From Pseudomonas sp. P8_241 (lineage in GTDB: Bacteria; Pseudomonadota; Gammaproteobacteria; Pseudomonadales; Pseudomonadaceae): a stretch of 64,000 bases of DNA. The translations under genes and the position numbers were made by a program. Shown here piece by piece: positions 25,040 to 37,285 of the stretch. The stretch's first letter is position 1, and every line of letters begins with the position of its first letter. The stretch lies in contig NZ_CP125377.1 in NCBI RefSeq assembly GCF_034008315.1, positions 4,400,501 through 4,464,500 of the forward strand. The letters run 5' to 3'. Below the pieces are notes generated by a model. The model was given only the letters and a program-made list of their open reading frames with translations. It searched no databases and was not told the origin of the DNA.

Positions 25040-25537
25040 ATGAACAGCACGCTTATCCAGACAGACCGTTTCACCTTGAGTGAAACCGAGCGCTCGGCCA
25101 TCGAGCACGAGTTGCATCACTACGAAGACCCGCGCGCGGCGTCGATCGAAGCCCTGAAGATCGTCCAGAAGGAACGTGGCTGGGTGCCGGACGGCGCTCT
25201 GTACGCCATCGGCGAGATCCTCGGCATCCCGGCGAGCGACGTTGAAGGCGTGGCGACGTTCTACAGCCAGATCTTCCGTCAGCCAGTGGGCCGTCACATC
25301 ATTCGCGTCTGCGACAGCATGGTCTGCTACATCGGCGGCCACGAGTCCGTGGTCAGCGAAATCCAGAGCAAGCTCGGCATCGGCCTGGGTCAAACCACCG
25401 CCGACGGTCGTTTCACCCTGCTGCCGGTCTGCTGCCTCGGCAACTGCGACAAGGCGCCGGCGTTGATGATCGACGACGACACGTTCGGTGATGTGCAGCC
25501 AGCAGGCGTTGCCAAATTGCTCGAGGGCTACGTATGA
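25040..25537 (+). CDS. nuoE: NADH-quinone oxidoreductase subunit E
   Basis: NuoE binds the 2Fe-2S cluster N1a of the NADH-input module. 165 residues with the ferredoxin-like cysteine pattern: two in CDSMVC and two in [10 protein letters not shown]. It overlaps nuoF by four bases (ATGA), which couples their translation, as expected for partners that bind each other. Confidence 0.97.
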   Translation: MNSTLIQTDRFTLSETERSAIEHELHHYEDPRAASIEALKIVQKERGWVPDGALYAIGEILGIPASDVEGVATFYSQIFRQPVGRHIIRVCDSMVCYIGGHESVVSEIQSKLGIGLGQTTADGRFTLLPVCCLGNCDKAPALMIDDDTFGDVQPAGVAKLLEGYV

Positions 25538-26889
25538 CCCTGACTTCTTTCGGTCCGGCCAACCGCATCAAGCGTTCGGCCGAGACTCATCCGCTGACCT
25601 GGCGTCTGCGTGACGACGGCGAAGCCGTGTGGCTCGACGAGTACCAGGCCAAGAACGGTTATGCCGCTGCACGCAAGGCTTTCGCCGACATGGCTCAGGA
25701 CGACATCGTCCAGACCGTGAAAGACGCAGGCCTCAAGGGCCGTGGCGGTGCAGGCTTCCCCACTGGCGTTAAGTGGGGCCTGATGCCCAAGGACGAATCC
25801 ATCAACATCCGCTACCTGCTGTGCAACGCGGATGAAATGGAGCCGAACACCTGGAAAGACCGCATGCTGATGGAGCAACTGCCCCATCTGCTGATCGAAG
25901 GCATGCTGATCAGTGCTCGCGCGCTGAAAACCTACCGTGGCTACATCTTCCTGCGTGGCGAATACACCACCGCCGCCAAGCACCTGAACCGTGCCGTGGA
26001 AGAAGCCAAGGCGGCGGGCCTGCTGGGCAAGAACATTCTGGGCAGCGGCTTCGATTTCGAGCTGTTCGTCCACACCGGTGCCGGGCGTTACATCTGCGGT
26101 GAAGAAACCGCACTGATCAACTCCCTCGAAGGCCGCCGCGCCAACCCGCGCTCCAAGCCGCCCTTCCCTGCCGCCGTAGGCGTGTGGGGCAAGCCGACTT
26201 GCGTGAACAACGTTGAAACCCTGTGCAACGTGCCGGCGATCATTGCCGACGGCGTGGACTGGTACAAATCGTTGGCTCGTGAAGGCAGCGAAGACATGGG
26301 CACCAAGCTCATGGGCTTTTCCGGCAAGGTCAAGAACCCGGGCCTGTGGGAACTGCCGTTCGGCGTCACCGGTCGCGAGCTGTTCGAAGACTACGCCGGC
26401 GGCATGCGCGACGGTTACACGCTCAAGTGCTGGCAGCCTGGCGGCGCCGGTACCGGTTTCCTGTTGCCGGAACACCTGGACGCACAAATGTACGCCGGCG
26501 GCATCGCCAAAGTAGGCACCCGTATGGGTACCGGCCTGGCCATGGCGGTGGACGACAGCGTCAACATGGTGTCCCTGCTGCGCAACATGGAGCAGTTCTT
26601 CGCCCGCGAATCCTGTGGTTTCTGCACCCCGTGCCGCGATGGCTTGCCATGGAGCGTCAAGCTCCTGATGGCCATCGAGAACGGTGAAGGCCAGCCCGGC
26701 GACATCGAGACCCTGCTGGGTCTGGTCGGTTTCCTCGGCCCAGGCAAAACCTTCTGTGCTCACGCACCGGGCGCCGTGGAGCCGTTGGGCAGCGCAATCA
26801 AATACTTCCGTCCTGAGTTCGAAGCCGGTATCGCGCCTGTCAGCGCCGCCGTCCCGCCTCTGGCAAGGCCGATCGTAGTCGGCGCGTAA
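25534..26889 (+). CDS. nuoF: NADH-quinone oxidoreductase subunit F
   Basis: NuoF oxidises NADH with FMN and passes electrons to a 4Fe-4S cluster. The FMN/NADH motifs [13 protein letters not shown] and [13 protein letters not shown] are intact, and [12 protein letters not shown] supplies three cluster ligands with a fourth cysteine downstream (KTFCAH). The 451-residue length is normal. It is followed by a 137-base gap with a hairpin before nuoG, the largest gap in the operon. Confidence 0.97.
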   Translation: MTLTSFGPANRIKRSAETHPLTWRLRDDGEAVWLDEYQAKNGYAAARKAFADMAQDDIVQTVKDAGLKGRGGAGFPTGVKWGLMPKDESINIRYLLCNADEMEPNTWKDRMLMEQLPHLLIEGMLISARALKTYRGYIFLRGEYTTAAKHLNRAVEEAKAAGLLGKNILGSGFDFELFVHTGAGRYICGEETALINSLEGRRANPRSKPPFPAAVGVWGKPTCVNNVETLCNVPAIIADGVDWYKSLAREGSEDMGTKLMGFSGKVKNPGLWELPFGVTGRELFEDYAGGMRDGYTLKCWQPGGAGTGFLLPEHLDAQMYAGGIAKVGTRMGTGLAMAVDDSVNMVSLLRNMEQFFARESCGFCTPCRDGLPWSVKLLMAIENGEGQPGDIETLLGLVGFLGPGKTFCAHAPGAVEPLGSAIKYFRPEFEAGIAPVSAAVPPLARPIVVGA

Positions 26890-26895
26890 ACGCTT

Positions 26896-26928
26896 AAAAA
26901 AGGCGAAGGGTCCGTGCCCTTCGCTTTT
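26896..26928 (+). terminator. Terminator-like hairpin inside the nuo operon
   Basis: AAAAAAGGCGAAGGG, a TCCGTG loop and CCCTTCGCTTTT can pair in a stem of about 12 base pairs with one bulge, followed by only a short T-run. It begins seven bases after the nuoF stop. It may be a weak terminator or a processing/stability element that changes the ratio of upstream to downstream subunits. Confidence 0.6.
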
Positions 26929-27026
26929 CGTGTGATGACGCCTTTAACGGCTGTGTTGATTCACGCGGATAACAAGATTCCATTAGCCACGCCCGCTGAC
27001 ACCGGGCCAACGAAGAACTTTGAACC

Positions 27027-29741
27027 ATGGCCACTATCCACGTAGACGGCAAAGAGCTCGAAGTCGATGGGGCAGACAACCTGTTACAGGCATGTCTGTC
27101 GCTAGGCCTCGATATTCCTTATTTCTGCTGGCACCCTGCCCTAGGCAGCGTTGGCGCTTGCCGCCAGTGCGCGGTCAAGCAGTACACCGACGAGAACGAC
27201 ACCCGTGGTCGTATCGTGATGTCCTGCATGACGCCTGCCACCGACGGCACCTGGATCTCCATCGAAGATGAAGAATCCAAGGCCTTTCGCGCCAGTGTTG
27301 TTGAATGGTTGATGACCAACCACCCTCACGACTGCCCGGTCTGTGAAGAAGGCGGTCACTGCCACCTGCAAGACATGACGGTAATGACCGGCCACAACGA
27401 GCGCCGTTACCGCTTCACCAAGCGTACCCACCAGAACCAGCAACTGGGCCCGTTCATTTCCCACGAAATGAACCGCTGCATCGCTTGCTACCGCTGCGTG
27501 CGCTTCTATAAAGACTACGCTGGCGGCACCGACCTCGGTGTATTCGGCGCCCACGACAACGTGTACTTCGGTCGCGTTGAAGACGGCACCCTGGAAAGCG
27601 AGTTCTCCGGCAACCTCACCGAGGTCTGCCCGACCGGTGTGTTCACCGACAAGACTCACTCCGAGCGCTACAACCGCAAGTGGGACATGCAGTTCTCGCC
27701 GAGCATCTGCCATGGCTGCTCCAGCGGTTGCAACATCTCCCCGGGCGAACGTTACGGCGAACTGCGTCGCATCGAAAACCGTTTCAACGGTTCGGTGAAC
27801 CAGTACTTCCTGTGCGACCGTGGCCGTTTCGGCTATGGCTACGTCAACCGCGAAGACCGCCCGCGTCAGCCATTGCTGGCCAACGGCGCCAAGCTGAGCC
27901 TCGACGAAGCGCTGGATAAAGCTGCCGACCTGCTGCGCGGTCGCAACATCGTCGGTATCGGTTCGCCTCGCGCCAGCCTCGAAAGCAACTACGCGTTGCG
28001 CGAGCTGGTCGGTGCCGAGCACTTCTACTCGGGTATCGAAGCGTCCGAACTGGAACGCATCCGTCTGGTCCTGCAGGTGCTCAAAGACAGCCCGCTGCCG
28101 GTACCGAACATGCGTGACATCGAAGACCACGACGCCGTGTTCGTCCTCGGTGAAGACCTGACTCAAACTGCTGCGCGCATGGCCCTGTCCCTGCGTCAAT
28201 CGGTCAAAGGCAAAGCTGAAGACATGGCCGACGCCATGCGCGTTCAGCCTTGGCTCGACGCCGCGGTGAAGAACATCGGTCAGCACGCGCTGAACCCGCT
28301 GTTCATCGCCAGCCTGGCTGAAACCAAACTCGACGACATCGCCGAAGAGTGCGTTCACGCCGCTCCAGACGACCTGGCCCGCATCGGTTTCGCCGTGGCT
28401 CACGCCCTCGACGCCAGCGCACCGGCCGTTGAAGGCCTGGACGCCGAAGCCCTCGAACTGGCCAAGCGCATCGCCGACGCCCTGCTCGCGGCCAAGCGCC
28501 CACTGATCATCGCCGGCACTTCCCTGGGCTCCAAAGCCCTGATCGAAGCCGCCGCGAACATCGCCAAAGCGTTGAAGCTGCGCGAGAAGAACGGTTCCAT
28601 CAGCCTGATCGTGCCGGAGGCCAACAGCCTCGGCCTGGCCATGCTCGGTGGTGAATCGGTCGACGCCGCGCTGCAAGCCGTGATCGACGGTAAAGCGGAC
28701 GCCATCGTCGTGCTGGAAAACGATCTGTACACCCGTACCGACAAAACCAAGGTTGATGCCGCCCTGACCGCCGCGAAAGTGGTGATCGTTGCCGACCATC
28801 AGAAGACTGCCACCAGCGACCGCGCGCACCTGGTTCTGCCGGCCGCCAGCTTCGCCGAGGGCGACGGTACGCTGGTCAGCCAGGAAGGCCGCGCCCAGCG
28901 CTTCTTCCAGGTTTTCGATCCGAAGTACATGGATGCCAGCATCCTGGTTCACGAAGGCTGGCGCTGGCTGCATGCCCTGCGCGCCACCCTGCTGAACCAG
29001 CCGATTGACTGGACCCAGCTGGACCACGCCACCGCCGCCGTTGCTTCGAGCACGTCGATCCTCAATCGCATCGTCGATGCCGCACCGTCCGCCGCGTTCC
29101 GCATCAAGGGCATGAAACTGGCCCGCGAACCGCTGCGTTACTCCGGTCGTACCGCCATGCGCGCCGACATCAGCGTGCACGAACCGCGTACCCCGCAGGA
29201 CAAGGACACCGCGTTTGCCTTCTCGATGGAAGGTTACTCGGGCTCGGCCGAACCGCGTCAGCAAGTGCCATTCGCCTGGTCTCCGGGCTGGAACTCGCCG
29301 CAAGCCTGGAACAAGTTCCAGGACGAAGTCGGTGGTCACATCCGCGCTGGCGACCCGGGCACCCGCCTGATCGAAAGCGCTGGTGATTCGCTGAACTGGT
29401 TCGCCAGTGTTCCGCGCGCGTTCAACCCTGCTCCAGGTACCTGGCAGGTTGTGCCGTTCTTCCACCTGTTCGGCAGCGAAGAGAACTCTTCCAAAGCCGC
29501 TCCGGTTCAGGAACGCATTCCGGCGGCTTATGTTGCACTGGCCAAGTCCGAAGCCGACCGTCTGGGCGTCAACGACGGTGCCATGCTGAGCCTGAACGTG
29601 GCCGGCCAGACCCTGCGTCTGCCGCTGCGCATCAACGAAGAGCTGGGCGCCGGTCTGGTCGCACTGCCTGCGGGCATCGCCGGCATTCCGCCAGCGATCT
29701 TTGGCAAATCCGTTGACGGTCTGCAGGAGGCAGCTCAATGA
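27027..29741 (+). CDS. nuoG: NADH-quinone oxidoreductase subunit G
   Basis: The largest peripheral subunit, 904 residues. The N-terminus is a 2Fe-2S ferredoxin domain ([15 protein letters not shown]), followed by the HxxxCxxC region ([14 protein letters not shown]), a twin-cluster CIACYRCVR...CPTGVF, and an extra-cluster motif CHGCSSGC (N7 type) at the start of the molybdopterin-oxidoreductase-like domain. That domain has lost its catalytic metal. The ATG at 27027 starts the ferredoxin domain. The last four bases overlap nuoH. Confidence 0.97.
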   Translation: MATIHVDGKELEVDGADNLLQACLSLGLDIPYFCWHPALGSVGACRQCAVKQYTDENDTRGRIVMSCMTPATDGTWISIEDEESKAFRASVVEWLMTNHPHDCPVCEEGGHCHLQDMTVMTGHNERRYRFTKRTHQNQQLGPFISHEMNRCIACYRCVRFYKDYAGGTDLGVFGAHDNVYFGRVEDGTLESEFSGNLTEVCPTGVFTDKTHSERYNRKWDMQFSPSICHGCSSGCNISPGERYGELRRIENRFNGSVNQYFLCDRGRFGYGYVNREDRPRQPLLANGAKLSLDEALDKAADLLRGRNIVGIGSPRASLESNYALRELVGAEHFYSGIEASELERIRLVLQVLKDSPLPVPNMRDIEDHDAVFVLGEDLTQTAARMALSLRQSVKGKAEDMADAMRVQPWLDAAVKNIGQHALNPLFIASLAETKLDDIAEECVHAAPDDLARIGFAVAHALDASAPAVEGLDAEALELAKRIADALLAAKRPLIIAGTSLGSKALIEAAANIAKALKLREKNGSISLIVPEANSLGLAMLGGESVDAALQAVIDGKADAIVVLENDLYTRTDKTKVDAALTAAKVVIVADHQKTATSDRAHLVLPAASFAEGDGTLVSQEGRAQRFFQVFDPKYMDASILVHEGWRWLHALRATLLNQPIDWTQLDHATAAVASSTSILNRIVDAAPSAAFRIKGMKLAREPLRYSGRTAMRADISVHEPRTPQDKDTAFAFSMEGYSGSAEPRQQVPFAWSPGWNSPQAWNKFQDEVGGHIRAGDPGTRLIESAGDSLNWFASVPRAFNPAPGTWQVVPFFHLFGSEENSSKAAPVQERIPAAYVALAKSEADRLGVNDGAMLSLNVAGQTLRLPLRINEELGAGLVALPAGIAGIPPAIFGKSVDGLQEAAQ

Positions 29742-30745
29742 CCTGGTTCACTCCTGAAGTGATCGACGTGATCATCGCGGTCCTCAAGGCCGTGGTGATT
29801 CTGCTCGCCGTGGTGGTGTGCGGTGCCCTGCTCAGCTGGGTCGAGCGTCGTCTGCTCGCCCTCTGGCAGGACCGTTACGGTCCGAACCGCGTGGGTCCGT
29901 TCGGCGCGTTCCAGATCGCCGCCGACATGATCAAGATGTTCTTCAAGGAAGACTGGACGCCTCCATTCGCCGACAAGATGATCTTCACCCTGGCACCGGT
30001 AGTCGCCATGAGCGCCCTGCTGATTGCCTTCGCGATCATCCCGATCACCCCGACCTGGGGCGTGGCGGACATCAACATCGGCATCCTGTTCTTCTTCGCC
30101 ATGGCTGGCCTGTCGGTCTACGCGGTGCTGTTCGCCGGTTGGTCGAGCAACAACAAGTTTGCCCTGCTGGGCAGCTTGCGGGCCTCGGCACAAACCGTGT
30201 CGTACGAAGTGTTCATGGGCCTGTCGCTGATGGGCATCGTGATCCAGGTCGGCTCGTTCAACATGCGCGACATCGTTGAATACCAAGCGCAGAACCTGTG
30301 GTTCATCATTCCGCAGATCTTCGGTTTCCTGACCTTCTTCATCGCTGGCGTCGCCGTGACTCACCGTCACCCGTTCGACCAGCCGGAAGCGGAACAGGAA
30401 CTGGCCGACGGTTACCACATTGAATACGCCGGCATGAAATGGGGCATGTTCTTCGTCGGCGAGTACATCGGTATCGTGCTGATTTCGGCGCTGCTGGTGA
30501 CCTTGTTCTTCGGTGGCTGGCACGGTCCGTTCGGCATCCTGCCGCAGATCCCGTTCATCTGGTTCGCACTGAAAACCGCGTTCTTCATCATGATCTTCAT
30601 TCTGTTGCGCGCCTCGATTCCGCGCCCACGGTATGACCAAGTGATGGATTTCAGCTGGAAGTTCTGCTTGCCGCTGACCCTCGTCAACATGCTGGTGACC
30701 GCTGCGATCGTGTTGCTCAACACGCCCGCCGTCGCGGCTCAGTGA
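29738..30745 (+). CDS. nuoH: NADH-quinone oxidoreductase subunit H
   Basis: A membrane-arm subunit with about eight helices that, with NuoB and NuoD, shapes the quinone channel. 335 residues. Conserved features include [19 protein letters not shown] near the N-terminus and the cytoplasmic loop [14 protein letters not shown] with essential acidic residues. It overlaps the nuoG stop (ATGA). Confidence 0.97.
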   Translation: MTWFTPEVIDVIIAVLKAVVILLAVVVCGALLSWVERRLLALWQDRYGPNRVGPFGAFQIAADMIKMFFKEDWTPPFADKMIFTLAPVVAMSALLIAFAIIPITPTWGVADINIGILFFFAMAGLSVYAVLFAGWSSNNKFALLGSLRASAQTVSYEVFMGLSLMGIVIQVGSFNMRDIVEYQAQNLWFIIPQIFGFLTFFIAGVAVTHRHPFDQPEAEQELADGYHIEYAGMKWGMFFVGEYIGIVLISALLVTLFFGGWHGPFGILPQIPFIWFALKTAFFIMIFILLRASIPRPRYDQVMDFSWKFCLPLTLVNMLVTAAIVLLNTPAVAAQ

Positions 30746-30757
30746 GGATAGAGAATC

Positions 30758-31303
30758 ATGAAGTACATATTTGACATCGTGCATGGCTTCTACACCCAGC
30801 TTCGCAGCCTGGTGATGATTTTCGGCCACGCCTTCCGCAAGCGCGACACGCTGCAGTACCCGGAAGAGGCGGTCTACCTGCCGCCGCGCTACCGTGGGCG
30901 TATCGTCCTGACCCGCGACCCTGACGGTGAAGAGCGTTGTGTAGCGTGCAACCTGTGCGCCGTGGCGTGCCCGGTCGGTTGCATCTCGCTGCAGAAAGCT
31001 GAAACCGAAGACGGTCGCTGGTACCCGGACTTCTTCCGCATCAACTTCTCGCGCTGCATCTTTTGCGGCCTCTGCGAGGAAGCCTGCCCGACCACCGCGA
31101 TCCAGCTCACGCCGGATTTCGAAATGGCCGAGTTCAAACGTCAGGACCTGGTTTACGAGAAAGAAGATCTGCTGATCTCCGGCCCCGGCAAAAACCCTGA
31201 TTACAACTTCTATCGTGTTGCAGGTATGGCGATTGCCGGGAAGCCCAAAGGCTCCGCGCAAAATGAAGCCGAACCGATCAACGTGAAGAGCTTGCTGCCT
31301 TAA
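30758..31303 (+). CDS. nuoI: NADH-quinone oxidoreductase subunit I
   Basis: A 181-residue protein with two 4Fe-4S clusters (N6a and N6b) that passes electrons towards NuoB. The ferredoxin-type motifs [15 protein letters not shown] and [15 protein letters not shown] are both complete. An amphipathic N-terminal helix anchors it to the membrane arm. It starts 12 bases after nuoH. Confidence 0.98.
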   Translation: MKYIFDIVHGFYTQLRSLVMIFGHAFRKRDTLQYPEEAVYLPPRYRGRIVLTRDPDGEERCVACNLCAVACPVGCISLQKAETEDGRWYPDFFRINFSRCIFCGLCEEACPTTAIQLTPDFEMAEFKRQDLVYEKEDLLISGPGKNPDYNFYRVAGMAIAGKPKGSAQNEAEPINVKSLLP

Positions 31304-31312
31304 GGAAGAAAG

Positions 31313-31816
31313 ATGGAATTCGCTTTCTATTTCGCATCGGGTATCGCTGTGGTGTCCACGCTTCGCGTGATCACCAACACCAACCCTGTGCACGCCCTGC
31401 TCTACCTGATCATTTCGCTGATCGCCGTGGCCATGACGTTCTTTGCCCTCGGCGCACCGTTTGCCGGTGTCCTGGAAGTGATCGCCTACGCTGGCGCCAT
31501 CATGGTGCTGTTCGTGTTCGTGGTGATGATGCTGAACCTTGGCCCGGCCTCGGTTCAGCAAGAGCGCGTCTGGCTCAAGCCCGGCATCTGGGGCGGGCCC
31601 GTCCTGCTCGCCGCGCTGCTGCTGGTAGAACTGCTGTATGTGCTGTTCTCCCACCAGACCGGTGAAGCCATCGGCCACACCACCGTAGACGCCAAGGCCG
31701 TGGGCATCAGCCTGTTCGGTCCTTACCTGCTGGTGGTCGAACTCGCCTCGATGCTGCTGCTCGCTGCAGCCGTCACGGCGTTCCACTTGGGCCGCAACGA
31801 AGCCAAGGAGCAATGA
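31313..31816 (+). CDS. nuoJ: NADH-quinone oxidoreductase subunit J
   Basis: A five-helix antiporter-associated membrane subunit of 167 residues. The conserved third helix, [20 protein letters not shown] (landmark glutamate in [14 protein letters not shown]), takes part in coupling proton transfer. The stop overlaps the region of the nuoK start. The gene is intact and unremarkable. Confidence 0.96.
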   Translation: MEFAFYFASGIAVVSTLRVITNTNPVHALLYLIISLIAVAMTFFALGAPFAGVLEVIAYAGAIMVLFVFVVMMLNLGPASVQQERVWLKPGIWGGPVLLAALLLVELLYVLFSHQTGEAIGHTTVDAKAVGISLFGPYLLVVELASMLLLAAAVTAFHLGRNEAKEQ

Positions 31817-31818
31817 CG

Positions 31819-32127
31819 ATGCCTGCTATCCCTATGGAGCATGGTCTGGCGGTCGCCGGCATCCTGTTCTGCCTCGGTCTGGTCGGCCTGATGGTCCGCC
31901 GCAACATTTTGTTTGTGTTGATGAGTCTTGAAGTGATGATGAACGCCTCTGCACTCGCGTTCATCGTTGCCGGTAGCCGCTGGGCGCAGCCGGATGGACA
32001 GATCATGTTCATCCTGGTGATCAGCCTGGCAGCCGCCGAGGCCAGTATTGGCCTGGCGATCCTGCTGCAACTGTATCGCCGCTTCCACACGCTCGATATC
32101 GACGCTGCCAGTGAGATGCGCGGATGA
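31819..32127 (+). CDS. nuoK: NADH-quinone oxidoreductase subunit K
   Basis: A small MrpC-like membrane subunit of 102 residues with three helices and the two buried glutamates needed for proton pumping (in LMSLEVMMN and [10 protein letters not shown]). I chose the ATG at 31819 because the AAGGAG ribosome site is eight bases upstream; an ATG at 31813 is too close to that site. Overlaps nuoL by four bases. Confidence 0.96.
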   Translation: MPAIPMEHGLAVAGILFCLGLVGLMVRRNILFVLMSLEVMMNASALAFIVAGSRWAQPDGQIMFILVISLAAAEASIGLAILLQLYRRFHTLDIDAASEMRG

Positions 32128-33977
32128 ACCTACTCTTTCTGACTTTCGTATTCCCTCTCATTGGTTTCCTGCTGCTGTCGTTCTCCCGTGGACGCATCTC
32201 GGAAAACCTGGCCGCACTGATCGGCGTGGGTTCCATCGGTCTGTCGGCGATCGTTACCGCCTACGTGATCTGGCAATTCAACGTCGCCCCGCCAGAAGGC
32301 GGTCACTACACCCAGGTGTTGTGGCAGTGGATGGCGGTGGAAGGCTTCACGCCGAACTTCGCGCTGTATCTGGACGGCCTGTCCGTGACCATGCTCGGCG
32401 TGGTTGTCGGCGTCGGCTTCCTGATCCACCTGTTCGCGTCCTGGTACATGCGCGGTGAAGACGGTTACTCGCGCTTCTTCGCGTACACCAACCTGTTTAT
32501 CGCCAGCATGCTGTTCCTGGTGCTGGGCGATAACCTGTTGTTCCTGTACTTCGGCTGGGAAGGCGTGGGCCTGTGCTCGTACCTGTTGATCGGTTTCTAC
32601 TACAGCAACCGCAACAACGGTAACGCCGCACTCAAGGCCTTCATCGTGACCCGTATCGGTGACGTGTTCATGGCCATCGGCCTGTTCATTCTGTTTGCCC
32701 AACTGGGCACGCTGAACGTCCAGGAACTGCTGGTGCTGGCACCGCAGAAATTCCAGGCCGGCGACTTCTGGATGGTCATGGCCACCCTGATGCTGCTCGG
32801 TGGTGCTGTCGGTAAATCCGCGCAACTGCCGCTGCAAACCTGGCTGGCGGACGCGATGGCAGGTCCTACCCCGGTTTCGGCACTGATCCACGCGGCAACC
32901 ATGGTGACCGCCGGTGTCTACCTGATCGCCCGTACCCACGGCCTGTTCACCCTGGCGCCGGAAATCCTGCACCTGGTGGGCATCGTTGGCGGCGTGACCC
33001 TGGTTCTGGCGGGCTTCGCAGCCCTGGTTCAGACCGACATCAAGCGTATCCTCGCCTACTCGACCATGAGCCAGATCGGCTACATGTTCCTGGCCCTGGG
33101 CGTTGGTGCCTGGGACGGCGCGATCTTTCACCTGATGACCCACGCCTTCTTCAAGGCCCTGCTGTTCCTTGCTTCCGGTGCGGTGATCGTTGCCTGCCAC
33201 CACGAGCAGAACATCTTCAAGATGGGCGGTCTGTGGAAGAAACTGCCACTGGCCTACGCCAGCTTCATCGTCGGCGGCGCGGCCCTGGCGGCCCTGCCTC
33301 TGGTCACCGCAGGCTTCTACTCCAAGGACGAAATCCTCTGGGAAGCGTTCGCCAGCGGCAACAACGGTCTGCTCTACGCAGGTCTGGTCGGCGCGTTCAT
33401 GACCTCGCTGTACACCTTCCGCCTGATCTTCATCGCGTTCCACGGTGAAGCGAAGACCGAAGCCCACGCCGGTCACGGCATTGCCCACTGGCTGCCGCTG
33501 TCGGTGCTGATCGTATTGTCGACCTTCATCGGCGCGATGATCGTTCCACCGCTGCACGGTGTGCTGCCACAAAGCGTCGGTCATGCCGGCGGCGAAGCCA
33601 AGCACAGCCTGGAAATCGCTTCGGGCGCCATCGCCCTGGCCGGTATCCTGCTGGCTGCGCTGCTGTTCCTCGGCAAGCGTCGCTTCGTCACCGCCATCGC
33701 CAACAGCGGCATCGGCCGTTTCCTCTCGGCCTGGTGGTTCGCTGCCTGGGGCTTCGACTGGATCTACGACAAACTGTTCGTCAAGCCTTACCTGGCGATC
33801 AGCCACATCCTGCGCAAAGACCCGCTCGACCAGACCATCGGTCTGATCCCGCGCATGGCCAAAGGCGGTCACACCGCCCTGAGCCGTACCGAGACCGGTC
33901 AACTGCGTTGGTATGCCGCCTCGATGGCTGCGGGTGCCGTGCTGGTCATTGGCGCTGTCGTGCTGGTAGCGGTCTGA
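32124..33977 (+). CDS. nuoL: NADH-quinone oxidoreductase subunit L
   Basis: The distal antiporter-like proton-pumping subunit, 617 residues, with the core of about fourteen helices and a long C-terminal lateral helix. [18 protein letters not shown] carries the conserved glutamate, and the lysine-bearing helix around [31 protein letters not shown] is present (landmarks WEGVGLCSY and [14 protein letters not shown]). It is followed after 39 bases by nuoM. Confidence 0.97.
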   Translation: MNLLFLTFVFPLIGFLLLSFSRGRISENLAALIGVGSIGLSAIVTAYVIWQFNVAPPEGGHYTQVLWQWMAVEGFTPNFALYLDGLSVTMLGVVVGVGFLIHLFASWYMRGEDGYSRFFAYTNLFIASMLFLVLGDNLLFLYFGWEGVGLCSYLLIGFYYSNRNNGNAALKAFIVTRIGDVFMAIGLFILFAQLGTLNVQELLVLAPQKFQAGDFWMVMATLMLLGGAVGKSAQLPLQTWLADAMAGPTPVSALIHAATMVTAGVYLIARTHGLFTLAPEILHLVGIVGGVTLVLAGFAALVQTDIKRILAYSTMSQIGYMFLALGVGAWDGAIFHLMTHAFFKALLFLASGAVIVACHHEQNIFKMGGLWKKLPLAYASFIVGGAALAALPLVTAGFYSKDEILWEAFASGNNGLLYAGLVGAFMTSLYTFRLIFIAFHGEAKTEAHAGHGIAHWLPLSVLIVLSTFIGAMIVPPLHGVLPQSVGHAGGEAKHSLEIASGAIALAGILLAALLFLGKRRFVTAIANSGIGRFLSAWWFAAWGFDWIYDKLFVKPYLAISHILRKDPLDQTIGLIPRMAKGGHTALSRTETGQLRWYAASMAAGAVLVIGAVVLVAV

Positions 33978-34016
33978 CATGAACCTTGCGAATTTGCGAA
34001 AGGAAACGAACCCGTC

Positions 34017-35549
34017 ATGATTCTGCCTTGGCTAATCCTGATTCCCTTCATCGGCGGCCTGCTGTGCTGGATGGGTGAGCGCTTCGGCTCTACCCTCCCA
34101 CGCTGGATTGCGCTGTTGACCATGTCCCTGGAACTCGCACTCGGCCTCTGGCTGTGGTCCCAGGGCGACTATTCATTTGCTCCGGCGCCTGGCGCCGATC
34201 CGACCTGGGTGCTTGAGTTCAAGCATGTCTGGATCCAGCGTTTCGGCATCAGCGTGCACCTGGCCCTCGACGGCCTGTCGCTGCTGATGATCCTGCTGAC
34301 CGGTCTGCTGGGTGTGCTCTCGGTACTCTGCTCGTGGAAAGAAATTCAACGTCACGTTGGCTTCTTCCACCTGAACCTGATGTGGATCCTGGGCGGTGTC
34401 GTCGGCGTGTTCCTCGCCCTCGACCTGTTCATGTTCTTCTTCTTCTGGGAAATGATGCTGGTGCCGATGTACTTCCTCATCGCGCTCTGGGGTCACAGTT
34501 CTTCGGACGGCAAGAAAACCCGGATCTACGCGGCAACCAAGTTCTTCATCTTCACTCAGGCTTCCGGCCTGATCATGCTGGTGGCGATCCTGGGTCTGGT
34601 ACTGGTCAACTTCAACGAAACCGGCGTGATTACGTTCAACTACGCCGACCTGTTGAAAACCAAGATGTCGATGACCACCGAGTACATCCTGATGCTCGGC
34701 TTCTTCATTGCCTTCGCAGTCAAGCTGCCGGTCGTACCGTTCCACTCCTGGTTGCCTGACGCTCACGCCCAGGCGCCGACCGCAGGTTCCGTCGACCTCG
34801 CCGGTATCTTGCTGAAGACCGCGGCCTACGGCCTGCTGCGTTTCGCCCTGCCGCTGTTCCCGAATGCCTCGGCAGAGTTCGCGCCGATCGCCATGACCCT
34901 GGGTCTGATCGGGATCTTCTACGGTGCGTTCCTGGCGTTCGCGCAAACCGACATCAAGCGTCTGATTGCCTTCTCGTCCGTTTCCCACATGGGCTTCGTA
35001 CTGATCGGCATTTACTCCGGCAGCCAACTGGCACTGCAAGGTGCAGTGATGCAGATGCTGGCGCACGGTCTGTCGGCAGCCGCACTCTTTATCCTGAGTG
35101 GCCAGCTGTACGAACGCACCCACACCCGCGACATGCGTGAAATGGGTGGCCTGTGGTCGAAGATCGCTTACCTGCCGGCCCTGAGCCTGTTCTTCGCCGC
35201 CGCGTCGCTGGGCTTGCCGGGTACCGGTAACTTCGTCGGTGAGTTCCTGATCCTGATCGGCACGTTCCCTGCTGCGCCGTTGGTCACCATCATCGCGACG
35301 TCCGGCCTGGTGTTCGGTTCGGTCTACTCGCTGATCATGATTCACCGTGCGTACTTCGGCCCGTCCAAATCGGACGCGGTGCTGCATGGCATGGACGGTC
35401 GCGAACTGATCATGGTGGTCGGACTGGCTGCATTGCTGATCTACATCGGCGTGTACCCACAACCGTTCCTCGATACCTCTGCCGCGACGATGCATGGCGT
35501 GCAGCAGTGGCTCGGCACCGCCTTCACTCAACTCGCTTCGGCCCGGTAA
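34017..35549 (+). CDS. nuoM: NADH-quinone oxidoreductase subunit M
   Basis: The second antiporter-like proton-pumping subunit, 510 residues. [19 protein letters not shown] holds the conserved glutamate, and [20 protein letters not shown] the lysine-helix motif region (landmarks WEMMLVPMY and PDAHAQAPT). The ATG at 34017 follows GAAAGGAAACG. It ends seven bases before nuoN. Confidence 0.97.
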   Translation: MILPWLILIPFIGGLLCWMGERFGSTLPRWIALLTMSLELALGLWLWSQGDYSFAPAPGADPTWVLEFKHVWIQRFGISVHLALDGLSLLMILLTGLLGVLSVLCSWKEIQRHVGFFHLNLMWILGGVVGVFLALDLFMFFFFWEMMLVPMYFLIALWGHSSSDGKKTRIYAATKFFIFTQASGLIMLVAILGLVLVNFNETGVITFNYADLLKTKMSMTTEYILMLGFFIAFAVKLPVVPFHSWLPDAHAQAPTAGSVDLAGILLKTAAYGLLRFALPLFPNASAEFAPIAMTLGLIGIFYGAFLAFAQTDIKRLIAFSSVSHMGFVLIGIYSGSQLALQGAVMQMLAHGLSAAALFILSGQLYERTHTRDMREMGGLWSKIAYLPALSLFFAAASLGLPGTGNFVGEFLILIGTFPAAPLVTIIATSGLVFGSVYSLIMIHRAYFGPSKSDAVLHGMDGRELIMVVGLAALLIYIGVYPQPFLDTSAATMHGVQQWLGTAFTQLASAR

Positions 35550-35556
35550 GAGCGCT

Positions 35557-37020
35557 ATGGAATTCACGACTCAACACTTTATCGCGCTTGCGCCGTTGTT
35601 GATCACCAGCGCCACGATCATCGTGGTGATGCTGGCGATCGCCTGGCGCCGCAACCACTCGCAGACCTTCCTGATTTCCGTGGCGGGTCTGAACCTGGCA
35701 CTGTTGTCGATCCTGCCTGCCTTGAAAGTCGCGCCCCTGGCCGTGACGCCATTGCTGCAAATCGACACCTTCGCTTGCCTGTACATGGCGCTGATCCTGG
35801 TCGCCACCCTCGCCTGTGTGACCCTCGCCCACGCCTACCTCGGCGATGGTGGTTCGGGTTACCCGGGCAACCGTGAAGAACTGTACCTGCTGATCCTGAT
35901 GGCCGCCGCCGGTGGCCTGGTGCTGGTCAGCGCGCAGCACCTGGCCGGGTTGTTCATCGGTCTGGAACTGCTGTCGGTGCCGGTCTACGGTCTGGTGGCT
36001 TACGCCTTCTTCAACAAGCGTTCGCTGGAAGCCGGTATCAAGTACATGGTGCTGTCGGCTGCCGGTTCCGCGTTCCTGTTGTTCGGTATGGCGCTGCTGT
36101 ACGCAGACTCTGGCTCCCTGAGCTTCGTCGGCATCGGTCAGGCGCTGGCGGCTACCGGCCTGCCTAGCTCGCTGGCACAACTGGGCCTTGGCATGATGCT
36201 GATCGGTCTGGCGTTCAAGCTGTCGCTGGTGCCGTTCCACCTCTGGACGCCGGACGTGTACGAAGGTGCTCCGGCGCCGGTCGCAGCGTTCCTGGCAACT
36301 GCGTCCAAAGTGGCCGTGTTCGCTGTAATGGTGCGTCTGTTCCAGATCTCCCCAGCGGCAAGCAGCGGCGTGCTGAGCGACGTGCTGACCATCATCGCCA
36401 TCGCGTCGATCCTGTTCGGTAACCTGCTGGCGCTGACCCAGAGCAACCTCAAGCGTCTGCTGGGTTACTCGTCCATCGCTCACTTCGGTTACCTGCTGAT
36501 CGCCCTCGTGGCGAGCAAGGGTCTGGCCGTGGAAGCCATCGGCGTGTACCTGGTCACCTACGTGATCACCAGCCTCGGCGCCTTCGGCGTGATCACCCTG
36601 ATGTCCTCGCCGTACAACGGTCGTGACGCGGACGCCCTGTACGAATACCGCGGCCTGTTTTGGCGCCGTCCGTACCTGACCGCCGTGCTGACCGTGATGA
36701 TGCTGTCCCTGGCCGGTATCCCGCTGACCGCGGGCTTCATCGGCAAGTTCTACATCATCGCCACCGGTGTCGAATCCCATCAATGGTGGCTGGTCGGTTC
36801 CCTGGTACTGGGCAGCGCCATCGGCGTGTTCTACTACCTGCGCGTCATGGTCACCCTGTTCCTGATCGAACCGAACCTGCGTCGCCACGATGCGCAACTG
36901 CACTGGGAACAAAAAGCAGGCGGCGTGATGCTGCTGGCTATCGCCCTGGTCGCGTTCTTCCTCGGCGTCTATCCACAACCGCTGCTGAGCCTGGTTCAGC
37001 AATCGGGTCTGGCGGGTTGA
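35557..37020 (+). CDS. nuoN: NADH-quinone oxidoreductase subunit N
   Basis: The third antiporter-like subunit, 487 residues, adjacent to NuoK in the membrane arm. [18 protein letters not shown] carries the conserved glutamate, and [21 protein letters not shown] the proton-channel region. The start at 35557 ([11 protein letters not shown]) lies seven bases after the nuoM stop; an in-frame extension to 35494 runs inside nuoM. Last gene of the operon, followed by a strong terminator. Confidence 0.97.
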   Translation: MEFTTQHFIALAPLLITSATIIVVMLAIAWRRNHSQTFLISVAGLNLALLSILPALKVAPLAVTPLLQIDTFACLYMALILVATLACVTLAHAYLGDGGSGYPGNREELYLLILMAAAGGLVLVSAQHLAGLFIGLELLSVPVYGLVAYAFFNKRSLEAGIKYMVLSAAGSAFLLFGMALLYADSGSLSFVGIGQALAATGLPSSLAQLGLGMMLIGLAFKLSLVPFHLWTPDVYEGAPAPVAAFLATASKVAVFAVMVRLFQISPAASSGVLSDVLTIIAIASILFGNLLALTQSNLKRLLGYSSIAHFGYLLIALVASKGLAVEAIGVYLVTYVITSLGAFGVITLMSSPYNGRDADALYEYRGLFWRRPYLTAVLTVMMLSLAGIPLTAGFIGKFYIIATGVESHQWWLVGSLVLGSAIGVFYYLRVMVTLFLIEPNLRRHDAQLHWEQKAGGVMLLAIALVAFFLGVYPQPLLSLVQQSGLAG

Positions 37021-37043
37021 TCGCTTAAGCGACATTCGGCAGT

Positions 37044-37080
37044 AAACAAAAACGGCACCTTCGGGTGCCGTTTTTGTTTT
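37044..37080 (+). terminator. Terminator of the nuo operon
   Basis: A 16-base-pair perfect stem, AAACAAAAACGGCACC / GGTGCCGTTTTTGTTT, with a TTCG tetraloop and T-rich tail. One of the strongest terminators in the window. Confidence 0.95.
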
Positions 37081-37097
37081 TGTGGGATTCAACGTCC

Positions 37098-37173
37098 AAA
37101 GATCGCAGCCTTCGGCAGCTCCTACATTGGGATGGCGTGCGCCCTGTAGGAACTGCCGAAGGCTGTGATCTTT
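37098..37173. repeat. Inverted repeat, GATCGCAGCCTTCGGCAGC family
   Basis: AAAGATCGCAGCCTTCGGCA...CTCCTAC and its inverted partner GTAGGAACTGCCGAAGGC...GATCTTT flank about 20 bases. In contrast to most elements here, the CTCCTAC tails point inward. The same family recurs at 55328 and, diverged, at 62591. Confidence 0.82.
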
Positions 37174-37235
37174 TGATCCTCTACCCCTCGCCTTTTTTAT
37201 GTGCGGGCTTGTTCGAAAGACACGGTCCATCAGGC

Positions 37236-37271
37236 AAAAATGCAAACGGCACCTTACGGTGCCGTTCGCAT
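37236..37271 (-). terminator. Terminator of the ABC transporter operon
   Basis: GCAAACGGCACC-TTAC-GGTGCCGTTCGC, a 12-base-pair stem with one mismatch. Read on minus it is followed by ATTTTTGCC, so it stops the operon 15 bases after the binding-protein stop codon. Confidence 0.82.
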
Positions 37272-37285
37272 CCTACAGCTCGACC

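Noticed and set aside
27141..29738. An 865-codon open frame on minus opposite nuoG, and similar long antisense frames across icd, idh, nuoCD, nuoL and glnS
   Set aside because: Each lies exactly opposite a strongly recognised gene and shows the typical composition of GC-rich codon-bias shadows, without family motifs.
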